Positions 45,525-53,451 of a stretch of 64,000 nt of DNA are shown here, piece after piece. A program made the translations under genes and the position numbers. Position 1 is the first letter of the stretch. Each line of letters starts with the position of its first letter. Below the pieces are notes generated by a model. That model ran no database searches and was not told the origin of the DNA. It saw nothing but the letters and a program-made list of their open reading frames with translations. Origin of the DNA: Streptomyces sp. NBC_00414 (GTDB lineage: Bacteria > Actinomycetota > Actinomycetes > Streptomycetales > Streptomycetaceae); contig NZ_CP107935.1 of NCBI RefSeq assembly GCF_036038375.1, positions 1,364,001 through 1,428,000 of the forward strand, given 5' to 3'.

Positions 45525-47114
45525 TTGTCCCAGAACTCCCCCGCCACGCCACCGCCGTCGCTCACCGAGGTCGAGCCGTACGGTGTCGAGCGGATCCCCG
45601 ACGCGGACCGCAGCGCGAGTCCGCTCGACCTCTTCCGGCTCGCCTTCGGCGGCGCCAACACCTTCTCCACCTGTGTGCTGGGCGCCTTTCCCATCCTCTT
45701 CGGGCTCTCCTTCTGGCAGGGGCTCGCGGCGACAGTCCTCGGAGTGGTCGCGGGCGCGCTGATCCTGTGCCCGATGGCGGTCTTCGGACCGGTCAACGGC
45801 ACGAACAACGCCGTCTCCTCCTCCGCGCACCTGGGCGTGCACGGCCGGGTCGTCGGCTCGTTCCTGTCGCTGCTCACGGCGATCGCGTTCTTCTCCATCT
45901 CGGTGTGGAGCTCGGGCGACGCCCTGGTCGGCGGCGCGCACCGGCTCTTCGGCCTGGAGCGCAGCGACCTGTCGTACGTCGTCGCGTACGCGCTGTTCGC
46001 CGTCCTGGTCCTCGCGGTGTGCGTGTACGGGTTCCGCTTCATGCTGTTCGTCAACAAGATCGCGGTGGCCGCGGCGACCCTGCTGTTCCTGCTCGGCCTG
46101 GTGGCGTTCGCCGGGGACTTCGACGCCTCGTACGCGGGAGTCTTCACGGCGTCGGCCGACGCGGCGACGCGGGATCTGTTCTGGCCGTCGTTCATCGGCT
46201 CCGCGCTGATCGTGCTGTCGAACCCGGTGTCGTTCGGCGCGTTCCTCGGCGACTGGTCGCGCTACATCCCGGCCAGCACACCGCGCCGCAGGGTGGTCGG
46301 GGCGGCCTTCCTGTCGCAGATCGCGACGCTGCTGCCGTTCGTCTTCGGCCTGGCGACCGCGAGCATCATCGCCGCCAAGGCCCCGGAGTACGTGGATCCC
46401 GAGGCCCCGAACTTCGTCGGCGGGCTGCTGGCCATCTCGCCGAGCTGGTTCTTCCTGCCGGTGTGTCTGCTCGCGCTGATCGGCGGCATGGCGACGGGCA
46501 CGACCGCGCTGTACGGCACGGGGCTCGACTTCTCCTCCGTGTTCCCCCGGCTGTCCCGGGTGCGGGCGACGGTGCTGGTGGGCGTGATGTCCATCGTGTT
46601 CATCTTCGTGGGCCGCTTCGGCTTCGACCTCGTCCAGAGCATCTCGACGTTCGCCACGATGATCATCACGTGTACGACGCCGTGGATGGTCGTGATGATG
46701 CTGGGCTTCCTCACCCGGCGCGGCTGGTACGACCCCGACGCGCTCCAGGTCTTCAACCGGCGCCAGCGCGGTGGCCGTTACTGGTTCGCGCACGGCTGGA
46801 ACTGGCGTGGCATGACCGCCTGGTGGGTCTCCGCGCTGCTCGGTGTCCTCTTTACGAACATCCCCGGCCAGTTCGTGGGACCGCTCGGCGATCTGGCCGG
46901 CGGGGTCGACATCGGTCTGCCGATCTCGATGGCCGTCGCGGCCGTCCTGTTCCTGGGGCTGCTGTGGTTCTTCCCCGAGCCGAGGGCGGCGTACGGGCCC
47001 GAGGGTGCGCGGCTCGTCCGTACCGTCGACGTGCCGGTACCGCCGATCACCGGGCCGGGAAGCGGGACCGACGCCGGGGCGAGCGCGAAGGCGATGGCGG
47101 CCGACGGCTCCTGA
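45525..47114 (+). CDS. NCS1-family nucleobase/cation symporter
   Basis: The 529-residue product has the N-terminal signature of the purine/cytosine permease family (VEPYGVERIPDADRSASPLDLFRLAFGGANTFST, read in part) and about 12 membrane segments. Typical inner motifs are PNFVGG and STFATMIITCTTPW. It would import a nucleobase, allantoin or related solute with a cation. The start is the TTG at 45525, with GGAG about 8 bases upstream; a TTG start is weak and may limit expression. The C-terminal tail is glycine/alanine-rich. The gene stands alone, with a hairpin (CCGGACAGC/GCTGTCCGG, 47173-47204) downstream. Confidence 0.88.
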   Translation: MSQNSPATPPPSLTEVEPYGVERIPDADRSASPLDLFRLAFGGANTFSTCVLGAFPILFGLSFWQGLAATVLGVVAGALILCPMAVFGPVNGTNNAVSSSAHLGVHGRVVGSFLSLLTAIAFFSISVWSSGDALVGGAHRLFGLERSDLSYVVAYALFAVLVLAVCVYGFRFMLFVNKIAVAAATLLFLLGLVAFAGDFDASYAGVFTASADAATRDLFWPSFIGSALIVLSNPVSFGAFLGDWSRYIPASTPRRRVVGAAFLSQIATLLPFVFGLATASIIAAKAPEYVDPEAPNFVGGLLAISPSWFFLPVCLLALIGGMATGTTALYGTGLDFSSVFPRLSRVRATVLVGVMSIVFIFVGRFGFDLVQSISTFATMIITCTTPWMVVMMLGFLTRRGWYDPDALQVFNRRQRGGRYWFAHGWNWRGMTAWWVSALLGVLFTNIPGQFVGPLGDLAGGVDIGLPISMAVAAVLFLGLLWFFPEPRAAYGPEGARLVRTVDVPVPPITGPGSGTDAGASAKAMAADGS

Positions 47115-47172
47115 CGGCCGACGGCGCTCTGCCCCGTCCTCGAAGAACTCCCGCGGACCCCGACGGCGAAAA

Positions 47173-47204
47173 CCGGACAGCTGCTGCGTCGGCAGGCTGT
47201 CCGG
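47173..47204 (+). terminator. Hairpin after the NCS1 permease gene
   Basis: CCGGACAGC (47173-47181) pairs with GCTGTCCGG (47196-47204) around a 14-base loop that can extend the stem further. It lies between the permease stop and the start of the next gene, so it could also act on that gene's mRNA leader. Confidence 0.5.
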
Positions 47205-47232
47205 GAACGCGGTCTTCGTAGACTGCCCGGCC

Positions 47233-48234
47233 ATGGGAGAGATCTACGGACTGGGCGAGATCACCTGTCCGTCCGGTGAGTTGGTGATCGTCGACGGCGG
47301 TCATCTGGGCATGTGGAGCGGGGAGGGTTCACCGGCGCTGGTGGACCCGGGAGCGTTCGGCGTCCAGGAACCCGCGGTCGCCGCCGATGTGAGCGCGGCG
47401 ACCGACTTCGTGATCACCGGCCCCGACGCCGACAGCGCGGCCCACTCCTTCGACCGGCAGCCCGGCCGCACCCTCCACGACATCCCGGCGTCCGGGGTCG
47501 AGCGGCTGATCGAGCTCTTCGACCTGCACTGCCGGGAGCACGGCCTCGACGCCGTACTCGAAGCGTGTGCCGAGCGGGTGCCGCACCGGGAGCGGGTGCG
47601 GCGGTGCGTGGAGCGGGGCGGAGGGTGCTTCCTGATGCACGGCGTGCCGGTCGTGGCCCTCGGCGGAGTGCCCCGGGACCGTCCGCTGCCGGTGCTCGCG
47701 ACGGGCAACGGCATCGTGGTCCCCGTCGACCCCTCCCCCGCCGTCAAGTCCGTCGAACTCGGGGAGATCCGCGTCGACTGGGCCCGGCTGTTCTTCGGGG
47801 ACGCCGACGCGCTGAACGCCTGGCAACACGAGGACCCCGTCGACGGGCTGGCCGACGTCGCGTTCTGGGGAGCCGCCGAGGACGAGGCCGCCGCCGAGTT
47901 CGCGGTTCCGGACCTGGGCGAACCCGGCGAGGAGGGTGTGAAGGGCTGGAAGGGCCTGCCGATGCCGGATGCGATGCGACTGGCCGGCGCGCTCTTCGAC
48001 TGGAAGGACGCGGATCTCCGCAGGCGGCTGATGGTGGACTTCCGCCCGCACTCCCACCACTGGCAGATCATGCGCGCGGTCCGCGCCTCCCCGCTGGAGG
48101 CCGGCACCGTGGAGGTCGGCGGCGCACACGTGCTGTGCGCGATGACCGGCCAGGGCGACGGCTGGTTCCCGGTCTCGGCGGACCTGGACCCGACGGGCCG
48201 GCTGGTTGCGGTACGGGTGTCGTTCCCGGCGTGA
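47233..48234 (+). CDS. Hypothetical protein (333 aa), unrecognised
   Basis: The product starts MGEIYGLGEITCPSGELVIVDGGHLG at the ATG at 47233 and is soluble, acidic and rich in glycine and valine. Features include a CVERGGGCFLMHG segment and the C-terminal DGWFPVSADLDPTGRLVAVRV. No signal peptide or membrane segment is present. I do not recognise a family. The N-terminal part of the long frame (46843-47232) is a shadow of the permease gene and the hairpin region. It may be cytoplasmic and of unknown function. Confidence 0.7.
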   Translation: MGEIYGLGEITCPSGELVIVDGGHLGMWSGEGSPALVDPGAFGVQEPAVAADVSAATDFVITGPDADSAAHSFDRQPGRTLHDIPASGVERLIELFDLHCREHGLDAVLEACAERVPHRERVRRCVERGGGCFLMHGVPVVALGGVPRDRPLPVLATGNGIVVPVDPSPAVKSVELGEIRVDWARLFFGDADALNAWQHEDPVDGLADVAFWGAAEDEAAAEFAVPDLGEPGEEGVKGWKGLPMPDAMRLAGALFDWKDADLRRRLMVDFRPHSHHWQIMRAVRASPLEAGTVEVGGAHVLCAMTGQGDGWFPVSADLDPTGRLVAVRVSFPA

Positions 48235-48437
48235 CGCTCCGCCGGGGCCGGTCATTTGTCTGCGGGAGCGTTGTGGCCGAGCGCGCGGTTCCCCACGCCC
48301 TTTCGGGGCGCCCCTTCGGTGCGGCGCGTCAGGTTCGCGCCCGTGCTGGACGGATCTTGTCCGACTCGTCAGGATCGGTCGGGCGAGGACGGCACGGTCT
48401 CGACGACGGGATCCAGGGCGAGAGGCGGAACGTACGG
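48235..48437. repeat. Degenerate copy of the intergenic GC repeat
   Basis: GCGCGCGGTTCCCCACGCCC followed by TTTCGGGGCG (about 48274-48310) is a degenerate inverted copy of the element found at 5862-6245. The remainder of the region has no convincing gene. Confidence 0.45.
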
Positions 48438-49607
48438 ATGACGAAGCACTGGGCGGACTTCCAGTACGAGATCTATCTGAACGGGATGACGGGAACGGTT
48501 CCCCGGCTGCCCACCGACCTGACCCGGCTTGAGGAGCTGACCGAGCAGCGGCTGGGGCCCGGCCCGGTGGGCTACGTGGCGGGCAGCGCGGGCAACGGCA
48601 GCACGGCCCGCGCCAACCGGGCCGCACTGGAGCGGCGCCGGATCGTGCCGCGCATGCTGCGTGACGTCCACGAACGCGACCTGTCCGTCGAGGTACTGGG
48701 CCGCCGGCTCCCCGCACCCCTCGCGCTCGCGCCGGTCGGTGTCCTGTCGATCATGCATCCGGACGCCGAACCGGCGGCGGCCCGGGCAGCCGCCGCGCAG
48801 GGCGTGCCGTACATCCTGTCGTCGGCGTCCAGTACGCCGATGGAGCAGGTCGCGGAGGCGATGGGCGACGGGGAGCGCTGGTTCCAGCTGTACTGGGCGA
48901 AGGACCGCGAGGTCACGAGGAGTTTCCTGGACCGGGCGAAGGCGTCCGGGTTCACCGCGCTGTTCGTCACGCTGGACACGCCCCTGCTGGCCTGGCGGCC
49001 GCGCGACCTGGACCAGGCGTACCTGCCGTTCCTGCACGGCGTGGGCACCGCCAACTACTTCTCCGACCCGGCGTTCCAGGCGGGTCTGGCCAAACCGGTC
49101 CACGAGGACCCGAACGCGGCGGTCATGCACTTCGTCGGGATGTTCGCGGATCCCGCGAAGACCTGGCCCGACCTGGAGTTCCTGCGGGACAACTGGGACG
49201 GCCCCATCGTCCTGAAGGGCGTCCTGCACCCCGACGACGCCCGGCGGGCCGTCAACGCCGGCATGGACGGCGTGGTCGTCTCCAACCACGGCGGACGCCA
49301 GGTGGCCGGCGCCGTCGCCGCGGCCGACGCGCTGCCCAGGGTGGTCGAAGCCGCCGGGGACCGACTGGCCGTCTTCTTCGACAGCGGGATCCGCACGGGC
49401 GACGACATCTTCAAGGCACTGGCGCTGGGCGCCGAGGCGGTGCTCGTCGGGCGTCCGTACGCCTACGGGCTCGGCCTCGACGGCCAGGCCGGCGTCGAGC
49501 ACGTCATCCGCTGTCTGCTCGCCGAACTCGACCTGACCCTCGCCCTGTCGGGGCATGCGGGGCCGGGGGACCTCGGCGCCGACGACCTGGAGGAGGAGAC
49601 CGCCTGA
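48438..49607 (+). CDS. FMN-dependent alpha-hydroxy acid oxidase (lactate 2-monooxygenase-like)
   Basis: The 389-residue product is a TIM-barrel FMN enzyme. It has the N-terminal pattern MTKHWADFQYEIYLNGMTG and YVAGSAGNGSTARANR, FMN contacts in LAPVG and SSTPMEQV, the catalytic histidine in SNHGGRQ and the C-terminal DSGIRTGDDIFKALALGAEAVLVGRP (read in part). The start and MLRDVHERDLSVEV resemble lactate 2-monooxygenase, which turns L-lactate into acetate, CO2 and water. It may oxidise another 2-hydroxy acid. It has no obvious operon partner. Confidence 0.88.
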   Translation: MTKHWADFQYEIYLNGMTGTVPRLPTDLTRLEELTEQRLGPGPVGYVAGSAGNGSTARANRAALERRRIVPRMLRDVHERDLSVEVLGRRLPAPLALAPVGVLSIMHPDAEPAAARAAAAQGVPYILSSASSTPMEQVAEAMGDGERWFQLYWAKDREVTRSFLDRAKASGFTALFVTLDTPLLAWRPRDLDQAYLPFLHGVGTANYFSDPAFQAGLAKPVHEDPNAAVMHFVGMFADPAKTWPDLEFLRDNWDGPIVLKGVLHPDDARRAVNAGMDGVVVSNHGGRQVAGAVAAADALPRVVEAAGDRLAVFFDSGIRTGDDIFKALALGAEAVLVGRPYAYGLGLDGQAGVEHVIRCLLAELDLTLALSGHAGPGDLGADDLEEETA

Positions 49608-49706
49608 CCGCCGAGTCGTCCCCCGCTGTCTCCGCCTCCGCCTCCTCCTCCCTGTCCCATCTCCCCCGCCTCCTCCCCGCCTTCGCCTTCGCGAGGAGCG
49701 TGCCGG

Positions 49707-51614
49707 TCAGAGACCGAGGACGGTGAGCGACTTCACCAGCAGCAGGGGCAGCGGTCCGGCGGGAGGCGGGCCGGAGTCGTCGACCGTCGTGGCCCGGCGC
49801 ACCGACTCGGTGCGGGGACTCGACGTGGCGGGGCCCGACTCCGCCGACTCATCCGGTCCAGCCGGTTCGTTCCGGTAGTTCGGGTCGTTCCGGTCGTCCG
49901 GTCCGCCCGGTTCCGACGTCCCCGGCGCGGTGGCGCACGTCGGCTCGGCGCACTCGGCGTCCGAGCCGATCCGCGTGTCGGCGGCGGACGGATCGGCCGA
50001 CGGCTCGCCGGACGGCGCGCCCGTTCCCGCTATCGACAGCGACTCGGGAGTCGCCTTGGTGCCGTCGGTGAGCCAGCGCTGTTCGTCGCTACGGTCACGG
50101 ATCTTCACCACCACATCCGCCTCAGCCTCGTCGGCGGCGGGAGCGACGGCGAGCCCCGCCTGCCAGCGCGGCAGCAACTCGCCCTGCACGGTGAGGTCGT
50201 AGCGCACATCGTCGCCCCGCTTCGCGGACGCGGCGGCGCAGCGGCCCAGGACGACCACGCCGGCGTCCACATGGGAGTCCAGGCACAGTTCGGGATCGGC
50301 GGCGCTGCGCAGAAGCCCGTCCTTCTCGTACGACCACTTCTGTGTCCCCACCGCCGAGCACGCGTCCAGTTCGGCGCCGGCGCCGGCCGTCGCCCGGCCG
50401 CCCTTGATGTCGAGGCAGAGGTCGGCGGCGAGGTTGCGCAGCCGGGTCCGGATGGGCCCGGCGGGGAGCCCCGCCGAGCCTGGCGGGGACGACGACCTGG
50501 CGGGCGGTGCCTGCCCGCCGGGGCTGAGACCGGCGGACGCCCCGGCGGTGGCCGAGGGGTCGGCGCCGTCGTCGTCCTGCGACCGGAGGCCCGCGACCAG
50601 GCCGGTCGCGAGCAGGGCCACCGACACGAGGCCCGCTCCGGTGAGGACCGCCTTCGAGTGCCGCGGGCCGGGGGAGGAATGCCGCCCCTGCCTGGCGGAG
50701 AGCGGTGACAGCAGACGGGGACGACCGCCGCCGCCCGGACGTCTGCCGCTGTGACGGACGGTCCGGACTCCCGAATGACCCCGGCTCGGGCGCGATTCGA
50801 GATATCGACGCGCGCCCCAGCCGAGCACGCCTTCGGCGAGCAGTCCGCCGAGACCGCCCTCGAAATGGCTCAGCTGCTCGGCCGCATAACGGCAGAAACG
50901 GCACGCCAGGAGATGTTGCTGCACATCGGGGAGGAGGGCGCCGCCACGCCGAATCGGAACGTCCAGGAGACGGTTGTAGTAGCGGCAATCCTTGTTCGGC
51001 GCGAGTTCACGATGGGCCCGTACACACCCTTCACGGAATTTCTCGCGGGCCTGCTCAAGGGCCGCCGACGCGTTGTCGGCGTCCATGCCCAGCAGACCGG
51101 CCGGTACGGATATGTGTTCGGCCTCGACCTCGGTGTGCCAGAGCACGCACTGGGCGAGTCCGGGGAGAGCCTGGAAAGAACGTTCCGCGAGCTTGCGATT
51201 TTCCGGTGTCATGGACTTCGTGACACGCATACCGCGACCGCCGGCCGGTTTCCTGAGATCCGGAAGCACCTCGGATATCCGGTCCTCCGCGGACCACACC
51301 TTGATGATGTCCCGTACGGCCACCAGGAGCTGGGGGCGCAGCGCGGCGGCGGACCCGGCGCGCCTCAGGCGTTCCAGCACCTGCTGGAAGGCGGCCGCGG
51401 TGACCATCGAGGCGACGTTCGACGAGGAGGCGAGGCAGATGACCGCGTAGTCGTGTGTCGGCTGCCAGTGTCGCGCGAGCAGCAGCGCGACGGAGTGGGT
51501 GAGTTCGCCCTCCGGCTGCGCCCTGAGGAGGGCGGCGAGGCTCTCGTCGGATTCTCCGGGGGCGGCACCGGAGCCAGGCGGAAATGGCGGACGAGGCGGG
51601 TGGGGGGTGTGCAC
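49707..51614 (-). CDS. Sigma-like/zinc-motif/TM/ricin-lectin fusion protein (copy 1)
   Basis: The 635-residue product joins four parts. Residues about 25-215 look like degenerate ECF sigma regions 2 and 4 (LLLARHWQPTHDYAVICL, then LAQCVLWHTEVEAEHISVPAGLLGM, read in part). Next is a zinc-anti-sigma-like motif HLLACRFC (H~232, C~236, C~239), then one membrane segment (about 321-342), and then a ricin-type beta-trefoil (about 395-520; LAADLCLDIKGG, KWSYEKDGLLRS, ELCLDSH). A long P/S/D/E/N-rich tail ends it. The start is GTG at 51614 with AAGGA upstream. The ricin half would lie outside the cell and could bind sugars. It is a paralogue of the gene at 61086. Confidence 0.82.
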   Translation of the reverse strand: MHTPHPPRPPFPPGSGAAPGESDESLAALLRAQPEGELTHSVALLLARHWQPTHDYAVICLASSSNVASMVTAAAFQQVLERLRRAGSAAALRPQLLVAVRDIIKVWSAEDRISEVLPDLRKPAGGRGMRVTKSMTPENRKLAERSFQALPGLAQCVLWHTEVEAEHISVPAGLLGMDADNASAALEQAREKFREGCVRAHRELAPNKDCRYYNRLLDVPIRRGGALLPDVQQHLLACRFCRYAAEQLSHFEGGLGGLLAEGVLGWGARRYLESRPSRGHSGVRTVRHSGRRPGGGGRPRLLSPLSARQGRHSSPGPRHSKAVLTGAGLVSVALLATGLVAGLRSQDDDGADPSATAGASAGLSPGGQAPPARSSSPPGSAGLPAGPIRTRLRNLAADLCLDIKGGRATAGAGAELDACSAVGTQKWSYEKDGLLRSAADPELCLDSHVDAGVVVLGRCAAASAKRGDDVRYDLTVQGELLPRWQAGLAVAPAADEAEADVVVKIRDRSDEQRWLTDGTKATPESLSIAGTGAPSGEPSADPSAADTRIGSDAECAEPTCATAPGTSEPGGPDDRNDPNYRNEPAGPDESAESGPATSSPRTESVRRATTVDDSGPPPAGPLPLLLVKSLTVLGL

Positions 51615-52422
51615 TGAGCGGTTTCCTTCCAAGGCACAAGGTGGCACACAGGAGTTCTGACCGCCGAAAAGGAGCTCCTGTTGGTGCGTACCTTTCGGGC
51701 TTGGCGCACGGAAAGCGGCCGGGACGTCGACCACGCGGCATCCGCCGGCCACGAGCCTTTTGGGCCCGACGGCACGATGAAATCCCGAGCGGTGAATCAG
51801 ACCTGGCCATTGGCCATGTGCGAGGAAGTTCACCCTTGCACATAACGTTCATGCCCAACAAGGCGCTCGGGCCACTTCAGCAACATCCGCGCATTGACAG
51901 AAAGTCAGTGCCGCTCTCGGTCGACTCGTCCGGTCCATCTCGGTCAACTCATTGCGGGCGCGCGGTTTTCGACATGGTATTCGTTGCCATGCGCCCCGTG
52001 TGAAGCGCGCGCACGCGCCGGGGGCCCTCGCACGCTTCCGGCGCGAGGAAGTCCGGTAGTCCACTGGTACCGGCCCTTCTCGGAAGGCCCCGCGCGGGAT
52101 GGCGGCTCTCCACGCGCGAAACGGGCCGCCGACCCCGATCTCCCGCCCTCGGTCGGCGGCCCCGAGGGCGGGTCGGACTGCGCGGCGGCGCAGGTCCGCA
52201 AGCAGGGCGGACGGTCGGCGGCCTCGCGGAGATCCACCCTCCCGCCGCGCCCGGCCTTCCCCCGCACCCGGCCTCCCGCCACGCCCGCCCCCCTGCGCCC
52301 GGCCCTCTCACAGCGCCCGGCGCCGCACGACCCTGAGACCTGTGTCACATTCCGCCGCGGGCTGTCACATCCCGGACCCCCGGAGCCCTCGCATGGGTGA
52401 GCGCGCTACGGGAGGCACAGGC
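51615..52422. other. 808-base divergent region between lectin fusion and ECF41 operon
   Basis: The region holds the upstream sequences of the lectin-fusion gene on the minus strand and of the ECF41/qcrB operon on the plus strand. The part near 51800-51980 is less GC-rich. Several ORFs cross it, but none has a credible start and bias. The TGTCACA pair at 52343-52369 lies at its right end. Confidence 0.4.
52343..52390 (+). promoter_or_regulatory. Double TGTCACA element upstream of the ECF41 sigma gene
   Basis: TGTCACA occurs at 52343-52349 and at 52363-52369, 20 bases apart. ECF41 sigma factors are known to recognise promoters of the form TGTCACA-N16-CGTC, usually their own. After the second copy there are 17 bases and then CCTC (52387-52390), one mismatch from CGTC. 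The first copy has no fitting -10 element. Confidence 0.5.
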
Positions 52423-53451
52423 ATGTCCGAAAGTCCGGCACCGGAGACCCACGAGCAACTGCCCACGACCGGGCAACCGGTCACGCCCGAGCAACCGTCC
52501 ACGGCGACGCGGCAGTTCATGGAGCACCGCGAGCTGCTGTTCGCGATCGTCTACAACATGCTCGGCGTCGTCGCCGACACCGAGGACGTGCTGCAGGACA
52601 CCTGGCTGTCCTGGTCCGGCAGCCGCGCCCGGTCGCCGGAGCGGCGCATCGAGAACCCGCGCGCGTACCTGGTGCGCGTCGCGGTGAACCACGCGCTGAC
52701 GCGCCGGGCCGTGATCAGCCGCCGCCGTGAGACGTACATCGGCCCGTGGCTGCCCGAGCCGCTGGTGGCCGCGTCCGCCGAGGGGGCGCCGGCGGACGCG
52801 GCCGAGCACGCCCTGCGTACCGAGTCGGTCTCCCTGGCGATGCTCGTCGTGCTGGAGTCGCTGACCCCGCTGGAGCGGGCGGTGTTCGTCCTCAACGAGG
52901 TGTTCGGGTACGCCCACACCGAGATCGCGGAGGTCCTCGACCGCAGCCCCGCGGCGGTGCGCCAGCTCGCGCACCGGGCCCGCCAGCATGTCCACGCCCG
53001 CCGTCCGCTGTACGAGGCGCATCCGCGGGTGCGCAGGGAGGCGACCGAGCGGTTCGTCGAGGCCGCGCTCGGCGGGGACATCGGCGCACTGCTGGAGATC
53101 CTCGCGCCGGACGTGACGGTGTGGACCGACGGCGGCGGCAAGCGGCGGCCGGCGGGGCTTCGGCCGGTGCACGGACGGGACAAGGCCATCCGCCTCCTCA
53201 CCGCCGGTGCCTCACGGGGCGCCGGCCGGAAGCTGGACCTCCGCTACCGGCGGGTCAACGGCGACGACGCCGCGGTGCTGTTCGCGGGCGGCTCCCCGTA
53301 CGCGGTCATCGTCCTGGACCTCACCCCGGAGGGCGACCGGGTGTCCGGCGTCTACGTGGTCACCAACCCCGACAAGCTCACGCACGTACGCCCCGCGGAG
53401 AGCCAGGGCCGGGACCAGCGGGACCGGAACCGGACGGAGGCGGACGCGTGA
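52423..53451 (+). CDS. ECF41-family sigma factor with C-terminal SnoaL-like domain
   Basis: The 342-residue product has sigma region 2 (ADTEDVLQDTWLSW), region 4 (LTPLERAVFVLNEVFGYAHTEIAEVL, read in part) and a C-terminal SnoaL-like domain (from about 203). All three ECF41 marks are present: WLPEPL (109-114), DGGGK (236-240) and NPDKL (315-319). In this group the C-terminal domain replaces a separate anti-sigma factor. The ATG at 52423 follows GGGAGG with an 8-base spacer, so I rejected the ATG at 52393. Its last codons overlap the start of qcrB (GTGA). ECF41 genes usually sit beside a COE-type oxidoreductase gene; here the partner is a cytochrome b. Confidence 0.93.
   Translation: MSESPAPETHEQLPTTGQPVTPEQPSTATRQFMEHRELLFAIVYNMLGVVADTEDVLQDTWLSWSGSRARSPERRIENPRAYLVRVAVNHALTRRAVISRRRETYIGPWLPEPLVAASAEGAPADAAEHALRTESVSLAMLVVLESLTPLERAVFVLNEVFGYAHTEIAEVLDRSPAAVRQLAHRARQHVHARRPLYEAHPRVRREATERFVEAALGGDIGALLEILAPDVTVWTDGGGKRRPAGLRPVHGRDKAIRLLTAGASRGAGRKLDLRYRRVNGDDAAVLFAGGSPYAVIVLDLTPEGDRVSGVYVVTNPDKLTHVRPAESQGRDQRDRNRTEADA

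Noticed and set aside
49707..51833. The longer start of the lectin fusion at 51833
   Set aside because: Upstream residues look non-coding, and the GTG at 51614 has AAGGA at a good distance and matches the N-terminal length of the paralogue.
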